Part shown: positions 14,084 to 21,781 of the stretch, piece after piece
How the letters are laid out: the number at the start of each line of letters is the position of its first letter
Position numbering within the stretch: the first letter of the stretch is position 1
NCBI GenBank assembly: GCA_900765165.1
Contig: CAAFQR010000109.1
Span: forward strand, 1-50,693
Origin: Veillonellaceae bacterium
Lineage (GTDB): Bacteria; Bacillota; Negativicutes; Veillonellales; Veillonellaceae
Direction of reading: 5' to 3'
Length of the DNA: 50,693 bases
Notes under the pieces: model-generated
Told to the model about the DNA's origin: nothing
The model's input: only the letters and a program-made list of their open reading frames with translations
Database searches by the model: none
Made by a program: the position numbers and the translations under genes

Positions 14084-17000
14084 TTATTTGAAATATTTAA
14101 CGCCCGATTCGAACACCGGCATAACTTTTTCGCCAGGAACGTTCTTGGCGATGCCATAGCCAACGCGTTCGATGTGCGCCATTTTACCGAATACGCGGCC
14201 GTCAGGACTGAAGATACCTTCGATGGCAGCGACGGACTGGTTCGGGTTGAAGCGTGCGTCGTAGGAAGCGATGCCGTCAGCGTCAACGTACTGCGTAGCA
14301 ATCTGACCGTTGCGGTTGAATTCTACGATCTTGGACGGGGAGGCGATGAAGCGACCTTCGCCGTGAGAAATAGCTACGGTGTAGATTTCGCCGGCTTTAG
14401 CAGCGCTCATCCACGGAGACTTCGTGGAAATAACCTTGGTGCAAACCATGCAGGACAAGTGACGACCGATGGTGTTGTACGTCAAGGTCGGGCTGTCAGC
14501 GGTGAGCGGCGTTACGTGGCCGGAAGGCAAGAGGCCGAGCTTGATGAGAGCCTGGAAGCCGTTGCAAATACCGAGCGCTAAGCCGTCGCGGGTGTAGAGC
14601 AAGTTTTCCAAGGATTCAGCAAGGTACGGGTTGCGGAACAAGGTAGCCATGAATTTACCGGAGCCGTCCGGTTCGTCACCGGCACTGAAGCCGCCTGGGA
14701 AGAACACGATCTGTGCTTCGTCCAACGTCTTCTTAAGGTGCGCGATGGATTCGTTTAATTCTTCAACGGTGCGGTTGCGAATGATAACAACTTCAGCGTT
14801 AGCGCCGGCTTTTTCGAAGACGCGAGCGGAGTCGTATTCGCAGTTGGTGCCCGGGAAGACCGGAATTACAACGGTCGGTTTAGCGATGGACGTGCTAACG
14901 CGCGGTTTGGCGTGCTGGTCGTGAATGTAAGCCACAGCTTCACCGGTACCGGATTCAGCGAGACGCGGGAATACGGAGTCCCAAGTGCCTTCGTAAGCCG
15001 CTTCCAAATCGGTCAAAGCAATAGTGGTGTTGCCAACGGTTACAGTCGGTTCAGCAACGATGTTAGCCACTACAACAGCGCCAACAGTGTCAGCTAAGCG
15101 AGCAGCGGTCGCTTCGTCAACTTCAACGAGCCAGGAACCGATGTGACGAGCGAAGAGTTCCTTAGCACCCGTTTCTGTGAAATGAAGACCCAACTTATTG
15201 CCGAAGGCCATTTTTGCTGCAGCGGCCGCAATGCCACCAACTTCTACAGCGTAGGCGGAAGCGATATGACCGGCAGTCATTTCACTATGGAGCGCGTCAG
15301 CGTAGGTGTTGAACTTGGTCCAATCCGGCGTGCCGTCTCCGAGGCGCGGTACGTCGATGAAGGCCAATACATTGCCGGCTTTTTTGAGTTCCGGTGAAAT
15401 AACGTCATCAACCTTGCCCGGCGTAATAGCGAAGGATACCAACGTCGGCGGTACGGTTAAGTCCATGAAGGTACCGGACATGGAGTCTTTACCACCGATA
15501 GCGCCAATGCCTAAGGCTTTCTGAGCAGCGTAAGCACCGAGCAATGCAGCGGTCGGTTTGCCCCACGATTCAGCGCCGTGGAGGCGTTCGAAGTATTCCT
15601 GTAAGGTTAAGTAAGCCGTCTTACGATTACCACCGAGGGCTACCAGCTTTGCAACGGACAACTGAATAGCGGTCTGAGCGCCATGGAACGGGCTCCAGGA
15701 AGCGATGTCCGGATCGAAGCCGTGAGCCATGATGCTGACGGTTTTCGTTTCAGCACCGAGAACCGGTAATTTAGCAACCATGCCCTGTACCGGCGTTTTC
15801 TGGTCTTTACCGCCAAACGGCATGAGTACGGAGCCGGCACCGATGGTGCTGTCGAAGCGTTCTGCTAAGCCTTGCTGAGAAGCAACAGCAGGGTTAGCCA
15901 TCAAGGTAAGCCATGCATCGCGAAGGTCGGCCGTAGCGGAGGAACCGCAAGCTTCGCGTTCGTCGATGTCGAAGAGATTGCCCTGCGGTGCGGTGATATG
16001 AGCCGTAGAGGACTGTTTAGCACCGTTCGTATCTAAGAAGCGGCGGGACAAGTTAACGATGTTCGTGCCCTGCCAGTTCATAACGAGGCGACCCTGGTCA
16101 GTTACGTCAGCGACTACGGTAGCTTCCAAGTTTTCTTCGTCGCAGTACTGACGGAATTTATCCCAATCTTCCGGCGCGATAACGCAAGCCATACGTTCCT
16201 GGGATTCGGAAATAGCAAGTTCCGTGCCATCGAGGCCGTCGTATTTCTTCGGTACTTTGTCGAGGTCGATGATGAGGCCATCTGTCAATTCGCCGATAGC
16301 AACGGATACACCGCCGGCACCAAAGTCGTTACAACGTTTGATGAGGGTGGTAACTTCTTCGCGGCGGAACAAGCGCTGGATTTTACGTTCTGTAAGCGGG
16401 TTACCTTTCTGAACTTCAGCACCGCAGTTTTCCAAGGATTCTTCGGTGTGTGCTTTGGAGGAGCCTGTAGCACCGCCGCAGCCGTCACGACCGGTTTTAC
16501 CGCCTAAGAGAACTACGATATCGCCAGGGATCGGCGCTTCGCGACGAACGTTACGACGCGGAGCGGCACCGACAACGGCACCGATTTCCATGCGTTTTGC
16601 TACATAGCCCGGATGATAGTATTCACGAACTTCGCCGGTAGCAAGGCCAATCTGGTTACCATAGGAGCTATAGCCACGAGCAGCGCCGGTGGTAATCTGG
16701 AATTGCGGCAATTTGCCTTCCGGCGTTTCGGAAAGCGGGGTACGCGGGTCGCCGGAGCCGGTAACGCGCATTGCCTGGTATACATAAGCACGGCCGCTCA
16801 ACGGGTCGCGGATACAACCGCCAAGACAGGTAGCAGCACCGCCGTACGGTTCGATTTCCGTCGGGTGGTTGTGCGTTTCGTTTTTAAACAATAAGAGCCA
16901 TTCTTCGTCTTTGCCGTCAACGTCAACGGGGATGATGATGGTGCAGGCGTTGATTTCATCGGATTCGTCAAGATTTTTAAGACCACCGGCACGGCGTAAT

Positions 17001-17842
17001 TCTTTTACCGCCAAGGTTGCCATATCCATTAAGCAACGCGCTTTTTTCTTCGTCGTGTACAAAGCGGTGCGGCCGTCAGTGTACTGTGCCAAAGCGGCTT
17101 TGATCGGTTCGCTGAACGGACCGTCTTCGATGGTAATATCCGTCAATTCCGTCATGAAGGTAGTGTGACGGCAATGATCGGACCAATAGGTATCGAGGAC
17201 GCGAATTTCCGTAATGGTCGGATTGCGATGTTCTTCATTGGCAAAATATTCTTGAATTAACGTTAAGTCGTCCGAGCTCATGGCCAAGCCGAGCTGAGCG
17301 CGCAATTCTTCGCGCTGGGTGGGGTTCATTTCAGTAAAGCCATCTAAAATAGCGACCGGGTTCGCCGGCGGTGCAGCGTTCTGTAAGGTGGTCGGAACGG
17401 CCGTAGAGGCTTCACGAGAATCTACCGGGTTGATATAATAATGTTTTACCTGAGCTAATTCGTCGTCCGTCAAATTGCCTTCAATTACGTATACATGGGC
17501 TGTTTTAACGGTAGCGCCGGATTTCAAGGTTAACATAGCCAAGCACTGTTCGGCAGAGTCGGCACGCTGGTCATACTGACCGGGTACGAATTCTACGGCC
17601 AATACATGAGCACCTTCCGGAACCGGTAACGTATCGAATACTTCATCAACCGGCGGTTCGGAGAAAATCAAATTACGGGCGGAAGCTAATTCTTCCGGGG
17701 ATACTCCTTCGATATCGTACCGTTCATAAATGGTAACGGCATCTACATCGATAGCCAGGCGATCGCGCAATGTAGCCTTTACATTAGCGCCTTCGCGAGC
17801 AAATTCAGCACGTTTGCGGACAAACAGACGATGAATAGACAT
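14084..17842 (-). CDS. purL: phosphoribosylformylglycinamidine synthase, single-chain
   Basis: A 1252-residue FGAM synthase converting FGAR, glutamine and ATP to FGAM in the fourth step of purine synthesis. All parts are fused: an N-terminal PurS-like segment, two AIR-synthase-like halves (about 200-960; SDHCRHTTF and FKNETHNHP near the start, GDIVVLLGGKTGRDG mid-protein), and a C-terminal glutamine amidotransferase (about 985-1250). The amidotransferase has nucleophile Cys in ALGICNGFQ and the His/Glu pair in SHGEGRF. I chose the ATG at 17842 after GGAAAGGGAG; an in-frame start 13 codons upstream lacks this. The one-chain form replaces separate purS and purQ, which are indeed absent from the operon at 21213. 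The gene stands alone, divergent from lysR-xpt. Confidence 0.95.
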   Translation of the reverse strand: MSIHRLFVRKRAEFAREGANVKATLRDRLAIDVDAVTIYERYDIEGVSPEELASARNLIFSEPPVDEVFDTLPVPEGAHVLAVEFVPGQYDQRADSAEQCLAMLTLKSGATVKTAHVYVIEGNLTDDELAQVKHYYINPVDSREASTAVPTTLQNAAPPANPVAILDGFTEMNPTQREELRAQLGLAMSSDDLTLIQEYFANEEHRNPTITEIRVLDTYWSDHCRHTTFMTELTDITIEDGPFSEPIKAALAQYTDGRTALYTTKKKARCLMDMATLAVKELRRAGGLKNLDESDEINACTIIIPVDVDGKDEEWLLLFKNETHNHPTEIEPYGGAATCLGGCIRDPLSGRAYVYQAMRVTGSGDPRTPLSETPEGKLPQFQITTGAARGYSSYGNQIGLATGEVREYYHPGYVAKRMEIGAVVGAAPRRNVRREAPIPGDIVVLLGGKTGRDGCGGATGSSKAHTEESLENCGAEVQKGNPLTERKIQRLFRREEVTTLIKRCNDFGAGGVSVAIGELTDGLIIDLDKVPKKYDGLDGTELAISESQERMACVIAPEDWDKFRQYCDEENLEATVVADVTDQGRLVMNWQGTNIVNLSRRFLDTNGAKQSSTAHITAPQGNLFDIDEREACGSSATADLRDAWLTLMANPAVASQQGLAERFDSTIGAGSVLMPFGGKDQKTPVQGMVAKLPVLGAETKTVSIMAHGFDPDIASWSPFHGAQTAIQLSVAKLVALGGNRKTAYLTLQEYFERLHGAESWGKPTAALLGAYAAQKALGIGAIGGKDSMSGTFMDLTVPPTLVSFAITPGKVDDVISPELKKAGNVLAFIDVPRLGDGTPDWTKFNTYADALHSEMTAGHIASAYAVEVGGIAAAAAKMAFGNKLGLHFTETGAKELFARHIGSWLVEVDEATAARLADTVGAVVVANIVAEPTVTVGNTTIALTDLEAAYEGTWDSVFPRLAESGTGEAVAYIHDQHAKPRVSTSIAKPTVVIPVFPGTNCEYDSARVFEKAGANAEVVIIRNRTVEELNESIAHLKKTLDEAQIVFFPGGFSAGDEPDGSGKFMATLFRNPYLAESLENLLYTRDGLALGICNGFQALIKLGLLPSGHVTPLTADSPTLTYNTIGRHLSCMVCTKVISTKSPWMSAAKAGEIYTVAISHGEGRFIASPSKIVEFNRNGQIATQYVDADGIASYDARFNPNQSVAAIEGIFSPDGRVFGKMAHIERVGYGIAKNVPGEKVMPVFESGVKYFK

Positions 17843-17928
17843 GGTAACTCCCTTTCCGCCGTTCAGCTTGCGATACGGCATGAAAAAACATATAAGCTCG
17901 AAAAATAAATTGTGCGAGTTTTATTGAC

Positions 17929-17963
17929 AAGTCTAGTATATACGGTTTAGACTTATAAGTAAA
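17929..17963 (-). promoter_or_regulatory. purL promoter with overlapping inverted repeat
   Basis: On the minus strand TTTACT (17958-17963) and TATACT (17935-17940) are 17 bp apart, about 95 bp upstream of purL. A perfect dyad, AAGTCTA (17929-17935) and TAGACTT (17948-17954), separated by 12 bp, overlaps the -10 and the spacer, the position of a repressor or LysR-type operator. The divergent LysR gene at 18120 is the obvious candidate regulator. Confidence 0.55.
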
Positions 17964-18018
17964 GATAATCTTAACGAGAAAAATGTTAAGCTTACTTAAT
18001 GCAAGACGGGACTTTACA

Positions 18019-18076
18019 AAATGTCTTGTACAAATTGACATTTCTGCTATTTGTGTTTTGTGATATATGTTATAAT
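18019..18076 (+). promoter_or_regulatory. lysR-xpt promoter and possible autoregulatory dyad
   Basis: TGTTATAAT (18068-18076) is a perfect extended -10 about 45 bp before the LysR start. Upstream, AAATGTC (18019-18025) and GACATTT (18037-18043) form a 7-bp inverted repeat enclosing the palindrome TTGTACAA (18026-18033). LysR proteins commonly bind such dyads upstream of divergent promoters. Confidence 0.5.
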
Positions 18077-18119
18077 CATCTATATTAAAATTGCGTAACA
18101 TGCGTAAAGGAGAGTTATC

Positions 18120-19001
18120 ATGAGTATTTCCACTGATTTATACCGTACATTTTTTGGCGTAGGCTTGCACTTGTCGTTCTCGAAGGCAGCCAAGGATATC
18201 GGTGTATCCCAGTCGGCCATTAGTCAGAGTATTAAGCAGTTGGAACGAGAATTGGATATGACCTTGTTTGAGCGTACGACGAAGTCCGTAGCGTTCACAC
18301 CGGAAGGTAAGGAATTGTTTGAAACCGTAGCTAAGGCATTCTCCATTTTGGACAATGGTGTAACTCAGTTGCAGGAACGGATGAGCCACGAACAGGAAAG
18401 TTTGAAATTAGCAGCTACTGATACGTTGTGCCGTCATTTCTTATTGCCGTATTTCTTAAAATGGCAGAGCGCTGACAATTCTACGGGTCTTCAGATTACG
18501 AACCGTCCGTCTCCGGATTGCGTTAAGATGTTAGAAAATAGAGAAGCACAGTTGGCAGTTGTTAATAACTACGACGGCTTGGCTTTGAATCCGCAGATGG
18601 AAATCATCGAATTGGCACCGATGCAGGATATCTTCGTAGGTGGTCCGGCGTACAAGGATGCAGGCGTATTCGATTTGGAACACTTATTGCAGGAACCATT
18701 GCTTTTATTGAGCCAGGGCGCTGCTAGCCGTACGTTCTTCGACGATATTACCGGCAATGCATGCAAGAAACCGGCTTTCGAATTAGGTAGCCTTGATGTA
18801 TTAATGGATTTAGTTCAGATTAATATGGGTATTTCTTTAGTACCGGATATCTTAGTGCGCCGTCAGATCGCAGAAGGTACTGTTGTGCCGATTAAGACGG
18901 ATATCGTAGTACCGACACGCAAAATCGTATTGGTTCGCTCCCGCTTAATGCCGTTATCGCAAGGTGCAGCGAAATTTATTGACCTCCTTGTCAATAAATG
19001 A
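18120..19001 (+). CDS. LysR-family transcriptional regulator linked to purine genes
   Basis: A 293-residue LysR protein. The N-terminal HTH spans about residues 5-62 (LSFSKAAKDIGVSQSAISQS, then LERELDMTLFERTTKSVAFTPEG region), followed by a type 2 periplasmic-binding effector domain. The start follows AAAGGAGAG. It lies 43 bp upstream of xpt on the same strand and is divergent from purL, so control of xanthine salvage and/or purL is the best inference from position. The ligand is unknown. It is not closely similar to the two cit-linked LysR proteins in this window. Confidence 0.88.
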   Translation: MSISTDLYRTFFGVGLHLSFSKAAKDIGVSQSAISQSIKQLERELDMTLFERTTKSVAFTPEGKELFETVAKAFSILDNGVTQLQERMSHEQESLKLAATDTLCRHFLLPYFLKWQSADNSTGLQITNRPSPDCVKMLENREAQLAVVNNYDGLALNPQMEIIELAPMQDIFVGGPAYKDAGVFDLEHLLQEPLLLLSQGAASRTFFDDITGNACKKPAFELGSLDVLMDLVQINMGISLVPDILVRRQIAEGTVVPIKTDIVVPTRKIVLVRSRLMPLSQGAAKFIDLLVNK

Positions 19002-19044
19002 TATGTTTATGAGATAGAAGGTAGACTAATAAGGAGGTCCATTC

Positions 19045-19620
19045 ATGGAAGAACTGAAACAACGCATAATGGAAGAGGGGAAAGTGCTCAACAATCGAGT
19101 GCTGAAGGTAGATAGCTTTTTAAATCACCAAATCGATCCTAAGTTGTTTGTAGCCATCGGTAAAGAAATCGCCGCTCGTTTTAAAGATCAGGGCATTCAG
19201 CGTATTGTAACCATTGAAGCATCCGGCATTGCTATTGCGTTACAGGCTGCTATTGAAATGGATTTGCCGTTGGTATTTGCTCGTAAGAAAAAATCTATTC
19301 TTATGACGGATGATGTATATCATTCCGTTGTGTATTCCTACACGAAGGAAGAAAACTACGATGTAACCATTTCCAAGCGTTTCTTGCCGGCCGGCGAAAA
19401 GGTGCTCATCATCGATGACTTCTTGGCTAGCGGTGAAGCGGCTATGGGTTTGGCTAAGCTCGTAGAAAGCGCCGGCGACACCGTCGCAGGTATTGCAATC
19501 GTCATCGAAAAATCTTTCCAGCCTGGTCGTGAACGGTTAGAAAGAGCCGGTTACAACGTACAGTCTTTAGTGCGCATTAAAGAGTTTAAAGACAATAAAT
19601 GCGTATTTTTAGAGGACTAA
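19045..19620 (+). CDS. xpt: xanthine phosphoribosyltransferase
   Basis: A 191-residue type I phosphoribosyltransferase that converts xanthine and PRPP to XMP. The characteristic Xpt opening is present (LKVDSFLNHQIDP, about residues 20-32). So are IEASGIA (about 57-63), the PRPP loop VLIIDDFLASGEAA (about 118-131) and IVIEKSFQPGR (about 152-162). Length matches Bacillus Xpt. AAGGAGGT sits just before the ATG. I see no purine riboswitch upstream, unlike Bacillus xpt; the gene is cotranscribed with the preceding LysR regulator. A terminator follows at 19646. Confidence 0.93.
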   Translation: MEELKQRIMEEGKVLNNRVLKVDSFLNHQIDPKLFVAIGKEIAARFKDQGIQRIVTIEASGIAIALQAAIEMDLPLVFARKKKSILMTDDVYHSVVYSYTKEENYDVTISKRFLPAGEKVLIIDDFLASGEAAMGLAKLVESAGDTVAGIAIVIEKSFQPGRERLERAGYNVQSLVRIKEFKDNKCVFLED

Positions 19621-19645
19621 TAGCACTTTTATATACTAAGAATCT

Positions 19646-19682
19646 GACGCCTAAAGCGAAGCTTTGGGCGTCTTTATTTTTA
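19646..19682 (+). terminator. intrinsic terminator after xpt
   Basis: GACGCCTAAAGC (19646-19657) pairs with GCTTTGGGCGTC (19661-19672) around GAA with one wobble pair, followed by a T-rich tail. Confidence 0.9.
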
Positions 19683-19725
19683 ATAGTAGGATTACGAAAA
19701 TTTTTCATAACTCTTTACATAGAAG

Positions 19726-19754
19726 TTGATTATTTTAGTAAAAAAATATATAAT
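19726..19754 (+). promoter_or_regulatory. promoter of the YbjN-like gene pair
   Basis: TTGATT (19726-19731) and TATAAT (19749-19754) are 17 bp apart. The roughly 120-nt leader that follows can fold: GCGGTT (19818-19823) with AACCGC (19862-19867), which encloses CCTC-TTA-GAGG just before the ribosome binding site GGAGAGG. Confidence 0.65.
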
Positions 19755-19883
19755 CAATTACATAGAAGGTTTTCGAAGGGATACGTTTGTAGATTCTTTT
19801 GATGAAAATTGTTAGTGGCGGTTGGTTTTACATTTATGGCTTAGCCTCTTAGAGGAGACTAAACCGCGGAGAGGATTGTTATT

Positions 19884-20403
19884 ATGAATAAAAAAAGCTG
19901 AAAAATTCGACGCATTTTTGCAGGAAAATAAGGTACCTTGGTTCACGAAGGACGAACGTAAAGACGAATTCGATTCCGTTGTGTTCAGCGGTCGCTTGGA
20001 AGCTGCCTCCCAGCAGTTCCCGGTTTTCGTTATCTTAGATGACTCTGTATTCAGCTTGGTTCGTACCATCGTAACGACGGCACCGGTTGCTCCGGAACAT
20101 CGCGCAGATGTTGCTTTGTACCTTAGCGAATTGAACAGCAAATTTAAAATCTTTAAATATTACATCGGTGAAGACGACGGCGCTGTATATCTTGATATTA
20201 GCTTCCCGTCCACTGATGACGAATTTAACCCGGGCTTATTGCTCCAGTTGCTTGGCCAGGTATTGTTGCCGCATGTAGAAGAATTCTACCCGCAGCTCAT
20301 GGAAACCGTATGGGGCCGCAAAGAAGAAGACGCTAAGGAAGAAGCTAAAGCACAGAAAGCTACTACGAAGCGCACTACCCATAAAAAAGCAGCTACCAAA
20401 TAA
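19884..20403 (+). CDS. YbjN-like protein, paralogue 1, with apparent frameshift
   Basis: The gene has a good ribosome binding site (GGAGAGG) and ATG at 19884, but the frame ends after five codons. The body reads in the +1 frame from about 19891 to 20403. The shift falls in a run of seven A (19890-19896); six A would give MNKKAEKFDAFLQENK joined directly to the rest, which matches the start of the neighbouring paralogue (KSKPFEQFL). A TTG at 19918 is the only start in the downstream frame and has no binding site. The body (FPVFVILDDSVFSLVR, then FKIFKYYIGEDDGAVYLDIS) resembles YbjN/type III chaperone-like folds, with unknown function. The last 20 or so residues are rich in Lys, Thr and Ala. 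The frameshift may be sequencing error, phase variation, transcriptional slippage or real decay. Confidence 0.65.
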
Positions 20404-20428
20404 GTTCTAGGAAAGCGGAGGTCTCACA

Positions 20429-20929
20429 ATGGCTCAACCTACCAATCAAAAGAGTAAACCCTTTGAACAATTTTTAGTGGATGAAGAGATTACTTGTTTT
20501 GAAAAACGGGATATTGGCGATGAAGACGGTACCGTTGTGTATCGCTCGTACGTGCAAACCAGCATTGGCGATATGCCGATTTTCGTACTCCTTGATGCTA
20601 CCGTATACAGCGTTATCCGCGTTGTCATCGGCAGCCATGTAGTAACGCCGGAAAACCGTGGTCCTATTTTGGACTTTATCAATAAGGAAAACAGCGTGTA
20701 CAAGAACTTCAAGTATTACATTGAAGAAGATGACGATAGCCTCTATTTGGACTGTATTTATGTAAGCTCCAATGGCGCGTTTGAACCGCAGCTGTTGTAC
20801 GTATTGATGAACCAAATCGTTGAGTATATTCCGAAGGTAACGGAGTCCTTGAAGGCGGCTATGAACATCGATAAGCTGCCGGATCCCTTTGCCGGTCATG
20901 AACATCATCACGACCACGAAGAAGCTTAA
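20429..20929 (+). CDS. YbjN-like protein, paralogue 2, with histidine-rich tail
   Basis: A 166-residue soluble protein paralogous to its upstream neighbour. Shared blocks are MPIFVLLDATVYSVIRVVIG (about 50-70) and KNFKYYIEEDDDSLYLDC (about 92-110), matching FPVFVILDDSVFSLVR and IFKYYIGEDDGAVYLDI. The function is unknown; the fold resembles YbjN/secretion-chaperone-like domains. The C-terminus ends HEHHHDHEEA, a likely metal-binding tail, in contrast to the Lys-rich tail of paralogue 1. GCGGAGG precedes the ATG, and 25 bp separate it from paralogue 1, so the two are co-transcribed. A strong terminator follows. Confidence 0.75.
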   Translation: MAQPTNQKSKPFEQFLVDEEITCFEKRDIGDEDGTVVYRSYVQTSIGDMPIFVLLDATVYSVIRVVIGSHVVTPENRGPILDFINKENSVYKNFKYYIEEDDDSLYLDCIYVSSNGAFEPQLLYVLMNQIVEYIPKVTESLKAAMNIDKLPDPFAGHEHHHDHEEA

Positions 20930-20931
20930 CT

Positions 20932-21007
20932 AACACCCTAAGACGGCTACGCCGCGCACCTGAAATATGGTGTGACGGGCAGTAGCCGCCTTAGGGTGTT
21001 TCTGTTT
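20932..21007 (+). terminator. long-stem terminator with 31-nt loop
   Basis: AACACCCTAAGACGGCTAC (20932-20950) pairs with GTAGCCGCCTTAGGGTGTT (20982-21000) with one mismatch; a T-rich tail follows. The loop is 31 nt and has its own inner CACC/GGTG pair, the same geometry as the apical hairpins of PAL-1 and PAL-3, though the loop sequence differs. Confidence 0.85.
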
Positions 21008-21057
21008 TTTCGTGACTTTTGGGCATAATTGGTATTAGCTAGAGATATATTGGTGAT

Positions 21058-21083
21058 TAATGTTCGATACATATCGAACATTA
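21058..21083. promoter_or_regulatory. PurR-box-like palindrome upstream of purE
   Basis: TAATGTTCGATA (21058-21069) and TATCGAACATTA (21072-21083) are perfect 12-bp inverted arms. CGAACATTA matches the core of the Bacillus-type PurBox, and two boxes in opposite orientation is the known PurR arrangement. A weaker CATTCGATA-type half-site lies at about 21102-21111. The site is about 35 bp upstream of the -35 element. Confidence 0.7.
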
Positions 21084-21117
21084 GCTAAATCAAATAAATC
21101 AACATTCGATAATTATA

Positions 21118-21146
21118 TTGACTTATAAGTCGCCGTTTGCTACAAT
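21118..21146 (+). promoter_or_regulatory. promoter of the purECFMNHD operon
   Basis: TTGACT (21118-21123) and TACAAT (21141-21146) are 17 bp apart, a strong sigma-A-type promoter about 67 bp upstream of purE. Confidence 0.8.
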
Positions 21147-21163
21147 CAGAGTGTAAACAGTTT

Positions 21164-21197
21164 GCTCGGTGAAACATAAGCGTACTGGGCTTTTTTT
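21164..21197 (+). promoter_or_regulatory. attenuator-like hairpin in the purE leader
   Basis: GCTCGGT (21164-21170) can pair with ACTGGGC (21184-21190, two wobbles), directly followed by seven T and then the purE ribosome binding site GGAGGG. It looks like a weak leader terminator, but the stem is short. Confidence 0.35.
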
Positions 21198-21212
21198 ATT
21201 GGAGGGACACAA

Positions 21213-21707
21213 ATGAAGGTTGGTATTGTCATGGGCAGTGACTCTGACTTGGCCGTTATGAAAAAGGCCGCTCACGTGCTCAAAGATTTCGACATTGAGT
21301 TTGAAATGGTAATTGCATCCGCACATCGTACACCGGAAGAGGTTAAGAAATTCGTAACCCGCATGGAAGCTGAAGGCGCTTTAGCGATTATCGCAGGTGC
21401 TGGCGCAGCAGCTCATTTGCCTGGCGTTATCGCATCCTTTACGGTATTGCCGGTTATCGGCGTACCGTTGAACGCAACGGCCTTAAAAGGTGTTGATGCA
21501 TTGTTGGCCATCGTCCAGATGCCATCCGGCATGCCGGTAGCAACTATGGCTGTAGACGGCGCAAAAAATGCAGCCCTCTTTGCGGTGCAGATTGGCGCAG
21601 CGCAAAACGAAGCTTTACGCAACAAATACAAAGCTTATCGCGAAGATATGGCAAAACAAGTTATTGCTAAAAACGAAAAATTGCAGGCTGAATTAGCTGG
21701 CAAATAA
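21213..21707 (+). CDS. purE: N5-carboxyaminoimidazole ribonucleotide mutase / AIR carboxylase
   Basis: A 164-residue PurE that produces CAIR in purine synthesis. The glycine-rich phosphate-binding opening VGIVMGSDSDL (residues 3-13), ASAHRTPEEV (about 40-49), AGAGAAAHLPGV (about 70-81) and GVPLNA are all present. It is the first gene of a seven-gene operon. No purK is present in the window, so whether it works as a class I mutase (needs PurK) or a class II carboxylase cannot be decided here. GGAGGG precedes the ATG. Confidence 0.95.
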   Translation: MKVGIVMGSDSDLAVMKKAAHVLKDFDIEFEMVIASAHRTPEEVKKFVTRMEAEGALAIIAGAGAAAHLPGVIASFTVLPVIGVPLNATALKGVDALLAIVQMPSGMPVATMAVDGAKNAALFAVQIGAAQNEALRNKYKAYREDMAKQVIAKNEKLQAELAGK

Positions 21708-21781
21708 GAGCCTGGCTACTAACTAAGTAGCGACTCGTAATACTTATTCAACGATTACAATCGGCACAGGAGGAACCACTC

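Noticed and set aside
17882..18119. Purine riboswitch upstream of lysR-xpt
   Set aside because: The conserved aptamer core strings are not present; the region has inverted repeats instead.
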